Source: Rhodospirillales bacterium
GTDB taxonomy: Bacteria > Pseudomonadota > Alphaproteobacteria > UBA8366 > Aestuariispiraceae
DNA length: 33,340 nt
Assembly: GCA_002696645.1 (NCBI GenBank)
Contig: NZSA01000009.1
Location: forward strand, 1-33,340
Reading direction: 5' to 3'
Below are positions 22,083-30,793 of the stretch, in pieces. Positions within the stretch are counted from its first letter, which is position 1; each line of letters begins with the position of its first letter. The notes beneath the pieces were generated by a model. The model was given only the letters and a program-made list of their open reading frames with translations. It did not search any database and was not told where the DNA came from. The translations under genes were made by a program, and so were the position numbers.

Positions 22083-23690
22083 ATGGCGGGTGTCAGTGAA
22101 TTTCTTCGTAATACCGGACCGATGAATGACGCGGAATCTACCGCAAATCCAGCCTCGGTTGATATAACATTGGGGGCGGCGTTCAAAGAAAAAGCCACTC
22201 AAGAACCAGATGCAGTTTATGCCGTATTTGAAGGCGTAACGATTACTTTTGGGGACCTGGATCATCGCTCTGATGCAATTGCGAAGGTGATCCGAGACAA
22301 GGGTGCTATCCCAGGTGATCGCATCATCACAATGCTTGTGAACAGTCCGGACTGTCTGGCGTTAATATTTGGCATTGTAAAGGCAGGCATGGTTTGGGTA
22401 CCTGTTAATGTCAATCAGCGTGGCGAAGGTTTGAAAGCAATCTTCGAAAATTGTGATCCGCGCCTGGCTATCATAGAAACCGAATTGGCGGGCGTGCTCT
22501 CCGATAGCGGGATCGAATTAGGGCGGGACGCCCTTATACTTCACGATGAAGAGGTCGGGCTGGCGTTTGCTGAACAAGGGCAGACGGCATCTATGCCGTA
22601 TTCGGTGCCGAATGCGAAACCGGATCAGCATTTCGCCCTGATGTATACGTCCGGCACAACGGGGCCGCCAAAGGGCGTTATCGTGACACATAGAATGTTC
22701 CGATTGGCCGCAGAATCCTCGATTCTGGTTTCCGATGCGCAGGATCATGACATTTTTTTTATGTGGGAACCTTTGTATCATATTGGCGGGGCACAGCTAT
22801 TGTACCTCCCCGTCTTAAAAGCCATGCATCTGCATATGGTTAAACGCTTCAGCGCGAGCCGATTCTGGCAGCAGGTCCGGGACAGTGGGGCAACCCAGAT
22901 CCATTATCTTGGTGGCATTCTTCAAATGCTGTTGGCCCAACCTGAAACCAATCAGGACACGGATCACAAAGTGCGCATAGCCTGGGGTGCGGGATGTCAA
23001 ACCGACACATTCGCCCTGTTTACAAAGCGTTTCAATGTGGCAATCCGCGAATGCTATGGCATGACGGAAGCCTCAAGCATCACAACCTATTCCACGTCAA
23101 CACAGCCGGGTGTCGTCGGCAAACCTGTGCCGTGGTTTGATGTACAAATCCGCGATGAACATGACCAGATTGTCCCAAATGGTCAGAAGGGGCAGATCGT
23201 TGTCTCCCAGAAAACATCAGGGGGGCTGTTTCCCGGATATTTTCGGCAAGCGGATGCAACCAGGAAAGCACTGCAGAACGGTACACTTTACACAGGTGAC
23301 CTGGGATCCCTGGACGAAGCAGGCATGCTGCGATTCCATGGCAGACAATCCGACAGCGTGCGGTGTCGGGGAGAAAATATTTCTGCATGGGAAGTTGAAC
23401 ATGTCGTCCTGAAGCATCCCGCTGTTGAAGAATGCGCCATTATCGGTGTCGCGGCCCAGATCGGCGAACAGGATATAAAGCTGTTTGTGCGTCTGAAGGA
23501 TGGGGAAAGTTTATCCCAGGATGCGCTGTGCGATTGGCTGGAACCCAGATTGGCAAAATATATGATGCCTCGCTATGTGGTCTTTGCCGATGACTTTGAG
23601 CGCACCGGCAGTCAGCGAATAATTAAACGCAAACTGTCCAGCGAGATAGCAGGATGTTGGGACCGTCTGGCCCTGTCGAAAAGTGCCTGA
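22083..23690 (+). CDS. AMP-forming acyl-CoA ligase (CaiC/FadD-like)
   Basis: 535-aa adenylate-forming ligase. The P-loop is MYTSGTTGPPKG, the adenine segment ECYGMTEAS, then LYTGDLG and GRQSDSVRCRGENIS. The C-terminal region has TGSQRIIKRKL with the candidate catalytic lysine. The MTEAS segment and VRCRGENIS are reminiscent of crotonobetaine/carnitine-CoA ligase proteins. The start lies 3 bases after the crotonase stop with GGAAGG upstream, so the two are co-translated. Together they would activate and then hydrate, isomerise or dehydrate a carboxylate. Carnitine-like or other short functionalised acids are possible substrates. Confidence 0.9.
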   Translation: MAGVSEFLRNTGPMNDAESTANPASVDITLGAAFKEKATQEPDAVYAVFEGVTITFGDLDHRSDAIAKVIRDKGAIPGDRIITMLVNSPDCLALIFGIVKAGMVWVPVNVNQRGEGLKAIFENCDPRLAIIETELAGVLSDSGIELGRDALILHDEEVGLAFAEQGQTASMPYSVPNAKPDQHFALMYTSGTTGPPKGVIVTHRMFRLAAESSILVSDAQDHDIFFMWEPLYHIGGAQLLYLPVLKAMHLHMVKRFSASRFWQQVRDSGATQIHYLGGILQMLLAQPETNQDTDHKVRIAWGAGCQTDTFALFTKRFNVAIRECYGMTEASSITTYSTSTQPGVVGKPVPWFDVQIRDEHDQIVPNGQKGQIVVSQKTSGGLFPGYFRQADATRKALQNGTLYTGDLGSLDEAGMLRFHGRQSDSVRCRGENISAWEVEHVVLKHPAVEECAIIGVAAQIGEQDIKLFVRLKDGESLSQDALCDWLEPRLAKYMMPRYVVFADDFERTGSQRIIKRKLSSEIAGCWDRLALSKSA

Positions 23691-23784
23691 GGGCATGAGA
23701 CCTTTCACATTGAATCGCACCACACCAATGAAAATCAAACAATGAGCAGATCAAGCAGACCCTTAGAAATTATATGAATTGCAG

Positions 23785-23813
23785 TTGCGCGATACATTGT
23801 ATCGGTATACAGT
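23785..23813 (+). promoter_or_regulatory. possible promoter of the dioxygenase/importer operon
   Basis: TTGCGC (23785-23790), a 17-nt spacer and TACAGT (23808-23813). The spacer is almost filled by operator box 3. The match to consensus is only fair. Confidence 0.3.
23790..23804. promoter_or_regulatory. IclR operator box 3 (perfect palindrome)
   Basis: CGATACATTGTATCG has perfect 6-bp arms around a 3-nt centre. It is the same element as the boxes between IclR and the crotonase gene, 2.5 kb away. Confidence 0.65.
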
Positions 23814-23825
23814 ACATTCCTATTG

Positions 23826-23840
23826 CGATACGTTGTATCG
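23826..23840. promoter_or_regulatory. IclR operator box 4 (perfect palindrome)
   Basis: CGATACGTTGTATCG, perfect 6-bp arms. It starts 36 bp after box 3 and 77 bp before the dioxygenase start codon. Weaker GTATAC/GTAC half-sites lie between boxes 3 and 4. Confidence 0.65.
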
Positions 23841-23902
23841 AAATACGGTGAAAATAAGTAAGGCAGCTATGTCTTATTTGACGTCAAACCTGGAGATATC
23901 TG

Positions 23903-24793
23903 ATGAATACTCCCGCCTTCGAGATTCGGCCTTGCACCAACGTTCTTGGCGCAGAAATCCTTGGTATCGATTTATCCAAGCCTTTGTCTTCAGAGACCGT
24001 GGATCTGTTGCGGAAGACTTTGTTTGATCGCGGGGTGATTTTTTTCCGTGATCAGGACTTAACGCCAGAACAGCACATCGCCTTTGCACAGCGGTTTGGC
24101 GAAATCGACATCAATCGTTTCTTTACGCCCGTGGAAGGTTATCCATCCATTGCCGAAGTCCGAAAAGACCCTGATCAGGTATCAAACATCGGTGGCGGTT
24201 GGCATACGGATCACAGCTACGATCTTGCGCCGGCCTTGGGGTCTATTTTGTATGCGCGCGAGCTTCCCCCATGCGGTGGCGACACATTATATGCAAGCAT
24301 GTATGCAGCCTATGATGGGCTATCTGATGGTCTAAAAAAGACACTGGAAGGCTTATGTGCGCTGCATTCAAGTCGGCATGTCTTTGGCGAAGGGCGGACA
24401 CGCGAATGGGGTGATCTTAAAGGTCGCCTTCAGAATATGGGCGCTGCAACACAGGACTCCATTCATCCGATTGTGGTCCGTCACCCGGAATCCGGGCGCA
24501 AGGCACTGTATGTGAATCCAGACTTTACCGTTGGTATTCATGGTTGGACGCAGAAAGAGTCTGCCCCCCTGCTGGAATACCTCTATCAGCACGCCGCACG
24601 CCCAGAATATTGTTACAGATTTGTTTGGGGCCCAGGGTCCATAGCATTCTGGGATAACCGGGCAACCTGGCACTATGCCGTGAACGACTATTCCGGCGTC
24701 CGCCGACTGATGCATCGCATTACCCTGGCCGGTGTCACCCTGACACCAGACAGCATTGATCTGAGCGCCGAACAAAATCGGGCCTCAGCGTAA
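23903..24793 (+). CDS. TauD/TfdA-family Fe(II)/2-oxoglutarate-dependent dioxygenase
   Basis: 296-aa oxygenase with iron ligands H101-x-D103 (WHTD) and H257 (ATWHYA), and 2-oxoglutarate-binding arginines around R268/R272. GGAG lies about 8 nt before the ATG. It is the second TauD-like enzyme of the window, clearly diverged from the first (187-1044). It is the first gene of an operon that continues with a complete PotDABC-type importer. The single-domain length excludes a classical gamma-butyrobetaine hydroxylase with its extra N-terminal domain. Hydroxylation of the imported cationic or otherwise polar compound is likely; the substrate is unknown. Confidence 0.92.
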   Translation: MNTPAFEIRPCTNVLGAEILGIDLSKPLSSETVDLLRKTLFDRGVIFFRDQDLTPEQHIAFAQRFGEIDINRFFTPVEGYPSIAEVRKDPDQVSNIGGGWHTDHSYDLAPALGSILYARELPPCGGDTLYASMYAAYDGLSDGLKKTLEGLCALHSSRHVFGEGRTREWGDLKGRLQNMGAATQDSIHPIVVRHPESGRKALYVNPDFTVGIHGWTQKESAPLLEYLYQHAARPEYCYRFVWGPGSIAFWDNRATWHYAVNDYSGVRRLMHRITLAGVTLTPDSIDLSAEQNRASA

Positions 24794-24861
24794 ACCAGAA
24801 CCGTCCAAACAAATGAACAAGAACGGTCCCCTTTATTCGACATTGAACAGGAGAAATGTAC

Positions 24862-25926
24862 ATGACCCGTTTTTCAAGACGTCAATTCCTTGCAACCACA
24901 GCAACCGCTTCCGCCGTGCTGGCGCTGCCAAATATCGCCCGGGCAGATGGTAAAACGCTAACCATCGTCTCATGGGGCGGAGCCTATCAAAAGGCGCAGA
25001 GCGAGGAAGTCTGGCAGCCCGCCGCCAAGAAACTTGGCATTGAGCTTATTGAAGAGACCTATAATGGTCTTGCCGACATTCGCCTGCGTGTCCGGTCCGG
25101 TGCGGTATCCTGGGACATTGTCAGCATCGGTGCTGGTGGCGCTGCCCGCGCCGCTGCGGAAGACCTGCTGACGCCCATTGACTATTCCGTCGTGCAGACA
25201 GAAAACCTGATGCCCGACTATGCCTCAAAGAACTGGTTGGGCGGGGATCTGTACTCAACTGCTCTTGCCTGGCGAAGCGATGTATACGGGGATAATGCCC
25301 CGCAAAACTGGGCTGATTTCTGGGATGTTGAAAAGTTCCCCGGAAAGCGCGCCTACCGAAATCAATCTCTAGGTCATCTAGAGCCCGCGCTGCTTGCGGA
25401 AGGCGTCGCCGCCGAGGATGTTTACAAAGAACTCTCAACCGATGCCGGTCTGAAGGAAGCCATCAACAAGATCGCCTCCCTTAAGCCGCACATTGCCACA
25501 TTCTGGGCATCCGGTGCGCATCAGGCACAATATCTTAAAGACGGTGTGATCGATATGACCTCTGCATGGAGTGGCCAGATCATTCCGTTGATCGAAGCGG
25601 GCCAGCCTATTGATCTGACCTTCAACCAAGCCATTCTGGATGCGGATGCCTATGTTGTTCCAAAAGGCGCACCCAGTGAAAAACTGGCTATGGCGTTCTT
25701 GAATGAAATCTCCAAAGCGGAATACCAGGCGGCATTTTCAAACAGAATGCCTTATGGTGCAGTGAACGAACTGGCCTATACCAGCGGTGCTATTTCAGAA
25801 GAACGGGCTAAGCTGCTGCCGTCATCACCAAAGAATGTGGCAACCCAGTTGAGCCTGAATTCTGAGTGGTGGAAAGAAAATCAAACCCGTGCCGAAAAGC
25901 TGTATCAGGAAATGATCACCGCTTAA
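24862..25926 (+). CDS. ABC transporter substrate-binding protein, PotD/PotF type
   Basis: 354-aa periplasmic binding protein. The N-terminus FSRRQFLATTAT with a hydrophobic stretch and ARA before the mature part looks like a Tat (twin-arginine) signal. The mature protein begins near DGKTLTIVSWGGAYQ, typical of extracellular solute-binding protein family 1/8. I chose the ATG at 24862 because AGGAG (24849-24853) is 8 nt away; the ATG at 24856 would leave only 2 nt. Family ligands are polyamines and related cationic or aromatic compounds. It follows the dioxygenase by 68 nt and precedes its ATPase and permease genes. Confidence 0.9.
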   Translation: MTRFSRRQFLATTATASAVLALPNIARADGKTLTIVSWGGAYQKAQSEEVWQPAAKKLGIELIEETYNGLADIRLRVRSGAVSWDIVSIGAGGAARAAAEDLLTPIDYSVVQTENLMPDYASKNWLGGDLYSTALAWRSDVYGDNAPQNWADFWDVEKFPGKRAYRNQSLGHLEPALLAEGVAAEDVYKELSTDAGLKEAINKIASLKPHIATFWASGAHQAQYLKDGVIDMTSAWSGQIIPLIEAGQPIDLTFNQAILDADAYVVPKGAPSEKLAMAFLNEISKAEYQAAFSNRMPYGAVNELAYTSGAISEERAKLLPSSPKNVATQLSLNSEWWKENQTRAEKLYQEMITA

Positions 25927-25966
25927 GGAATGATGTGAATTTGGTGGGGAGCAAGGACCGGGTTCT

Positions 25967-27067
25967 ATGAAGGAAGATGTGTCGTTAAAATCTGCGATGT
26001 CGTTAAGCATCGTTGATATTGTTAAACAGTATGGCAGCTTCCGGGCCCTGGATTCGGTTTCTGTAGATGTTGCACCAGGAGAGTTTTTGACTCTTCTGGG
26101 GCCATCTGGATCCGGTAAGACAACATTGCTGATGGCAATCGCTGGGTTTGTGCGTCCCGACAGCGGGCATATTCATCTTACCGGCCAGGAAATTACGCGC
26201 CTTGCTCCCTATCGCCGCGGTATTGGCGTTATGTTTCAGAATTATGCGTTGTTTCCCCACAAGACAGTCGCTGAAAACATTGCCTATCCATTGTGGCTGC
26301 GGCGGGTTCCAAAAGACGAACGAAACAAAAGGGTCAAAGAATCCTTGGAACTGGTGCAATTGGCGGAATATGGGGATCGAACGATTGATGCGCTCTCCGG
26401 CGGGCAAAGGCAGCGTGTTGCCTTGGCGCGCGCAACCGTATTCAAGCCACGAATCCTTTTAATGGATGAACCGCTTTCTGCCTTGGACAAACGCTTGCGC
26501 GAAGAGATGCAGGTGGAATTGCGTAATTTGCACCGAAAACTGGAAATGACCACAATTTGCGTTACCCATGATCAGCGCGAAGCCCTGACAATGTCAGATC
26601 AAATCGCCATCATGGAAAAAGGGCGAATTGTTCAAAAAGGGGCGCCACGAGACGTGTACGAGCGACCCGTGAATGCCTTCGTTGCGAATTTCATCGGTGA
26701 ATCCTGTCTGCTTCCGGTGGATATCCAAAATGGAAAAACTACATTCCGGCAGCACCCAATTCTCTTAAATGATCCACCAAAACTAGAAGGTCGTCACAAC
26801 CTGCTGGTTCGTCCAGAAAAACTGCGGCTGTTGGGCCAGGAAACACCGGATGACGTGAACATCTTCAAGGGCAAGGTAGATGACCTTGTCTATGAAGGGG
26901 AAAGTGTCGTGTTTCAAATCAACATTGAAGACGGGTACTCGCTGCGCATTCGCATGTTGTTGAATGAACATGCCGCCCAAGGTTTTACTATTCCAGAAAT
27001 CGGGTCGACAGTGCAATTGGGTCTGCACAAGAAAAACAGCGTTCTAGTACCCGGAAATGCGGGGTAA
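25967..27067 (+). CDS. ABC transporter ATP-binding protein, PotA type
   Basis: 366-aa ATPase. Walker A GPSGSGKTT is at 45-53, the Q-loop in MFQNYALFPH near Q91, signature LSGGQRQ at 143-149, Walker B ending D167-E168, and the H-loop in CVTHDQREA. A C-terminal TOBE-type regulatory part follows from about 280 (LLVRPEKLRL and beyond), as in spermidine/putrescine ATPases. The ATG at 25967 has AAGGA about 10 nt upstream; an ATG ten codons later lacks one. It energises the two downstream permeases. Confidence 0.93.
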   Translation: MKEDVSLKSAMSLSIVDIVKQYGSFRALDSVSVDVAPGEFLTLLGPSGSGKTTLLMAIAGFVRPDSGHIHLTGQEITRLAPYRRGIGVMFQNYALFPHKTVAENIAYPLWLRRVPKDERNKRVKESLELVQLAEYGDRTIDALSGGQRQRVALARATVFKPRILLMDEPLSALDKRLREEMQVELRNLHRKLEMTTICVTHDQREALTMSDQIAIMEKGRIVQKGAPRDVYERPVNAFVANFIGESCLLPVDIQNGKTTFRQHPILLNDPPKLEGRHNLLVRPEKLRLLGQETPDDVNIFKGKVDDLVYEGESVVFQINIEDGYSLRIRMLLNEHAAQGFTIPEIGSTVQLGLHKKNSVLVPGNAG

Positions 27068-27069
27068 CG

Positions 27070-27942
27070 ATGTCGGTTGATCACGCCCCATCTGGTGTCG
27101 ACAATGCCGCGGACCTGCGCAGCGACGCACGAATGGAGACTATTCTTCGATTTGGCCTGGTTTTTCCCGCACTGCTTCTGATCGGGGCCGTGGTTATGGT
27201 GCCCGTAGGGTTGTTAACTTTCCTGTCCTTTACGGATGATACGGGGGCTTTTTCATTTGAAAACTATATCAGGTTGGTGGACAGCCCCACTTATTTACGG
27301 GTGTTTCTGACGACCTTCAGGGTCTCATTGCTTACATCTGTGATATGTCTGATTCTGGGAACCCCTCTGGCCTATTTTCTCAGTCAGCTCAGGCCGCGCA
27401 TTGCCAATATTTTGTTGTTGGCGGTTCTGTTGCCGTTGTGGACATCCGTTTTGGTGCGAACTTACGCATGGCTGATAATCCTGCAACGCAACGGGCTCGT
27501 TAATCAGGCTGGTATGGAACTGGGGATTTTGCAGGAGCCTCTGGCGCTGTCCTTCAATGAACTGGGTGCAGTTATCGGCACAATGCATATCATGCTGCCT
27601 TACATGGTTCTTCCAATTTACGCGGCAATGCGAAAGATTGATATGAATCTGGTACAGGCCGCAGCCAGCATGGGGGCACGGCCGCTGACAGCTTTCTGGT
27701 CCGTTTTCCTGCCGCTTGCAGCGCCTGGAATAGCCGCCGGTGTATTGATCGTATTTGTTCTCTGCCTTGGTTTCTACGTCGTCCCTGAAATACTGGGAGG
27801 CGGAAAAGTCGTAATGCTGGCCATGCAAATTGCCAGTGATGTGCAGCTTTTCTACAACTGGGGGGCAGCTGGTGCCCTGGGCGTTGTTCTGATGATCGCG
27901 ACCGTGTTCATCATGGCAATTGCCAAAAAGCTGACCCCTTAA
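27070..27942 (+). CDS. ABC transporter permease, PotB type
   Basis: 290-aa inner-membrane protein with about six transmembrane segments starting near residue 28. The cytoplasmic EAA-like loop is VQAAASMGARPLTAFWSVFLP, the ATPase contact. Only 2 nt separate it from the ATPase stop codon. It pairs with the next gene to form the membrane channel of a spermidine/putrescine-type importer. Confidence 0.92.
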   Translation: MSVDHAPSGVDNAADLRSDARMETILRFGLVFPALLLIGAVVMVPVGLLTFLSFTDDTGAFSFENYIRLVDSPTYLRVFLTTFRVSLLTSVICLILGTPLAYFLSQLRPRIANILLLAVLLPLWTSVLVRTYAWLIILQRNGLVNQAGMELGILQEPLALSFNELGAVIGTMHIMLPYMVLPIYAAMRKIDMNLVQAAASMGARPLTAFWSVFLPLAAPGIAAGVLIVFVLCLGFYVVPEILGGGKVVMLAMQIASDVQLFYNWGAAGALGVVLMIATVFIMAIAKKLTP

Positions 27943-27954
27943 AGGAGCGGAACC

Positions 27955-28731
27955 GTGTTGCGCGTCCCCAAATTGCTGACTCTGTTTGCCGTTGTCATTT
28001 TGGCCTTCTTAACAGGCCCCACCCTGTTGATTGTGCCTATGTCATTTTCTGGAAATGCGTTTCTGGAATTTCCCCCCAACAGTTGGTCCATACAATGGCA
28101 TGAACAGTATCTGAATTCATCGGAATGGATGTCAGCGACGCTTGTTTCAATACAAGTAGCCTTGGCCAATGTCGTCGTGTCCCTGGTTTTAGGGACTATG
28201 GCCGCGTACGGTCTGCAGACGGGGCGGTTCGCACAGCATAACATTATTTTTGCGCTGTTGATGACGCCAATCATTTTCCCGGTAATCCTTCTGGCGATTG
28301 GCAGTTTCTACCTGTATTCGCAACTCGGAATGCTCAATGGCAAACTGGCGCTTGTCTTATCGCATGCGGCGCTATCGATTCCGGTTGTTGTTATTTTTAT
28401 GAGCGCCGCCTTCAGAAGCTATGACTTCAACCAGGAACGTGTTGCAGCCAGCCTTGGTGCCAATCGGTTCATCGCTTTCTTCACGATTACACTGCCACAG
28501 ATTAAGTTTTCACTATTCTCCGCAGGACTGTTTGCGTTTCTGACGTCCTTTGACGAAGTTGTCATTTCCATTTTTGTCGCTGGTGGTAAAGCGACAACCC
28601 TCACCAAGAGAATGTTCAATTCCTTAAGAGATATTATGGACCCTACTGTCGCAGCAATTTCGACATGGGTGTTGGTACTGACATGCATTCTGCTGCTTTT
28701 GTCTCAAATCAAAACGGATAAGGCTAATTAG
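27955..28731 (+). CDS. ABC transporter permease, PotC type
   Basis: 258-aa inner-membrane protein with about six hydrophobic segments and the EAA-like loop ERVAASLGANRFIAFFTITLP. The start is GTG with AAGGAG 7 nt upstream. It is the second permease of the importer and the last gene of operon F. It converges with the leftward MaoC gene (stop at 28787) across 55 nt in which I see no convincing terminator. Confidence 0.92.
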   Translation: MLRVPKLLTLFAVVILAFLTGPTLLIVPMSFSGNAFLEFPPNSWSIQWHEQYLNSSEWMSATLVSIQVALANVVVSLVLGTMAAYGLQTGRFAQHNIIFALLMTPIIFPVILLAIGSFYLYSQLGMLNGKLALVLSHAALSIPVVVIFMSAAFRSYDFNQERVAASLGANRFIAFFTITLPQIKFSLFSAGLFAFLTSFDEVVISIFVAGGKATTLTKRMFNSLRDIMDPTVAAISTWVLVLTCILLLLSQIKTDKAN

Positions 28732-28786
28732 GAGAGTGTTCCCGAATGGGCTCCGGCATTCCCCTTCTCCCTTTTCGATAAGCGCG

Positions 28787-29224
28787 TCAATCCATGCGCA
28801 TCATGACGGTCATGCGGCCCTGCTGCACCGAAACACCGTCTTGATTGAAGACATCGAAAAGAAACCGTGTGATTGCACGGCCTGGCTTCGACGTCGCGCG
28901 TGTATCTTCGACTGTCAATCTTGCTCGAATGGTATCGCCAATCTTAACCGGTTTGGCAAAATCCCAGTTCAAATTCAGCAGACCCACCACCCTATCCCCG
29001 AAGAATCCGGTTTGGGTAGCCATCCCAATCATTGCTGACATCGTCAATGGACCATGTGCGATCCGCGCGCCATATGGCGTGGAGTGTGCGAACACATCAT
29101 CCATATGGATCGGGGTGAAGTCCCCCACCAGCCCGGCGAAGGTGTGGATATCACATTCCCCTATTGTCCTGCCGGCTGTCACAACGGTTTGTCCGACCGT
29201 CAGCATAGGTTTTAAGTCACTCAT
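28787..29224 (-). CDS. MaoC-family single-domain (R)-enoyl-CoA hydratase
   Basis: 145-aa single hot-dog protein with the hydratase-2 motif: D35 and H40 in GDFTPIHMDD, followed by YGARIAHGPL. I chose the ATG at 29222-29224, which overlaps the end of the CoA ligase gene by 8 nt. The open frame extends 48 codons further upstream but lies entirely inside that ligase gene. It hydrates an enoyl-CoA, or dehydrates in reverse. It is the last gene of the leftward operon G. Confidence 0.9.
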   Translation of the reverse strand: MSDLKPMLTVGQTVVTAGRTIGECDIHTFAGLVGDFTPIHMDDVFAHSTPYGARIAHGPLTMSAMIGMATQTGFFGDRVVGLLNLNWDFAKPVKIGDTIRARLTVEDTRATSKPGRAITRFLFDVFNQDGVSVQQGRMTVMMRMD

Positions 29225-30776
29225 GTATCTGTCCCATCTGCACCATAACCTCAATCTCGTGACGCAGGATTTTACCGGTCGTGCTGCGAGGAAAGGCATC
29301 GTAAGACATAAAGTAAACACCCCTGGGGCGCTTATAACCAGCCAAAGCGCCGCGGCAGAGGGAATCAACGTCGGCCTCTGTCAATTCCTTGTCCGCGCGC
29401 GCGATACAGGCGATGGGAATTTCTCCCCAATGGGCATCTTTTCGCCGAATCACCACAGCTTCGCGTATGCGCTTATCTGATAACAGAACCCGCTCTATTT
29501 CTGCCGGATAAATGTTCTCGCCACCAGATTTGATCATGTATTTCGCGCGATCCACAAAATCGAAACCACCGTTGACGGATCGTTGAAACAAATCTCCCAT
29601 TCGGAACCATCCGCCCTGAAAATCCCGCCGGTTCACATCATCAGCATTCCAGTAACCACTAAAGACAGTGGGCCCTCTTACAGCGACCTCGCCCGGGGTG
29701 CCATAGGGAACATCATGGCCATCCGGATCCAACAAACGCACATCACATAAAGAGCTTTGTATCTTAGAAAGGGTTTCAGGCATCTCCCCCGGCGGAATTA
29801 ACATAGCCGATGCCGGCGCAAGTCCGGTTTCCGTGGCGCCAAAACTGTTCAAATAAGGCGCATTGGTCAGACGGGAGAGTTTTGCCGCCAAGCTGAGCGG
29901 GACCAGATCGATCATAGCCCCGACAGCCCGAATACTCTTGGCACATCGACCTGACTTTTCCAATATTTCCACTACCGGCTCAATGGACCCTGGCATCAGC
30001 AGCATCCATCCGATGGCGTGCTGTTCCATTATGTCAACGATCCGATCAGCGTTAAACCCATCCACAATATGGACGGTTGCCCCCGACATTAACGCCCCCA
30101 AAACTTGATCTGTGGAGCCCATATGGAACATTGGCGCCCAGGCGACAAAACCATCCTCGCGCGTAACATTCAGGTCCATGCGCAGGACGGCCATACGTGC
30201 GATTTCCGCGCGATGGCTGATTAAGGCGCCCTTGGGAAGGCCCGTTGTTCCGCTGGTGTAGAGAATGACCAAGCCATCTTCCGGATCAACATTCCCACTA
30301 TTCGCCAACGGCTCAACCTGGCGCGAAGCCTGTTCATATGCATCACCCAGCGTCAGGCATGTCACCAAACCAGTATCCAAGCGGTTGATAGCCTCTTGAT
30401 ATCGTTCTGATACGATCACCAAACTGGGGGAGACCAGATTTATGCAATGACGCAATTCATCATCGGCCAATCGCCAATTCTGACAGGCAACAATTGCGCC
30501 GATCATGGCAGCGGCCAACTCGATTTCTGCATATTCGTGCCGGTTCTCAGCCATCAGGGCAATCCGCTGACCCGGCATGATACCCAATCCGCGCAGCAAT
30601 GCTGCCGTGCGACGCACACGATCCTGAAGCACACTATATGTCCAGGTTTCGTTCAGCTGACTGATAGCAACTCCATTTGGGTTACGTGCAACCTGCGCGG
30701 CAAAAAGCTCATAGACGGACAAGCTGCCTGTCCGGATAACATCGTCGGTTACAGGACGCCCGTTTCGCGCTGCCAC
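29217..30776 (-). CDS. AMP-forming acyl-CoA ligase (FadD/long-chain or aryl type)
   Basis: 519-aa adenylate-forming ligase. The P-loop is LYTSGTTGLPKG, the adenine motif NSFGATETG, then WFRMGDL and DRAKYMIKSGGENIYPAEIE (hinge). The C-terminal PRSTTGKILRHEI contains the catalytic Lys. I chose the GTG at 30774-30776 because GAGGAGG (30785-30791) lies 8 nt upstream. A TTG at 30803 would add nine residues but has no ribosome-binding site and overlaps the upstream gene. It would activate the acid degraded by operon G. Confidence 0.92.
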   Translation of the reverse strand: MAARNGRPVTDDVIRTGSLSVYELFAAQVARNPNGVAISQLNETWTYSVLQDRVRRTAALLRGLGIMPGQRIALMAENRHEYAEIELAAAMIGAIVACQNWRLADDELRHCINLVSPSLVIVSERYQEAINRLDTGLVTCLTLGDAYEQASRQVEPLANSGNVDPEDGLVILYTSGTTGLPKGALISHRAEIARMAVLRMDLNVTREDGFVAWAPMFHMGSTDQVLGALMSGATVHIVDGFNADRIVDIMEQHAIGWMLLMPGSIEPVVEILEKSGRCAKSIRAVGAMIDLVPLSLAAKLSRLTNAPYLNSFGATETGLAPASAMLIPPGEMPETLSKIQSSLCDVRLLDPDGHDVPYGTPGEVAVRGPTVFSGYWNADDVNRRDFQGGWFRMGDLFQRSVNGGFDFVDRAKYMIKSGGENIYPAEIERVLLSDKRIREAVVIRRKDAHWGEIPIACIARADKELTEADVDSLCRGALAGYKRPRGVYFMSYDAFPRSTTGKILRHEIEVMVQMGQIHE

Positions 30777-30793
30777 AGTCGTCCCCTCCTCGG

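Noticed and set aside
24803-24827. ACCGT/ACGGT repeat between the dioxygenase and binding-protein genes
   Set aside because: Only 5-bp arms with a long spacer; too weak to call a hairpin or operator.
28732-28786. Possible bidirectional terminator between the convergent PotC-type and MaoC genes
   Set aside because: G/C-rich segments are present, but no clean stem with a following T-run could be drawn on either strand.
29225-29368. N-terminal extension of the MaoC gene at 28787
   Set aside because: The extra 48 codons lie inside the CoA ligase gene in another frame and do not resemble MaoC proteins; the ATG at 29224 gives the normal length.
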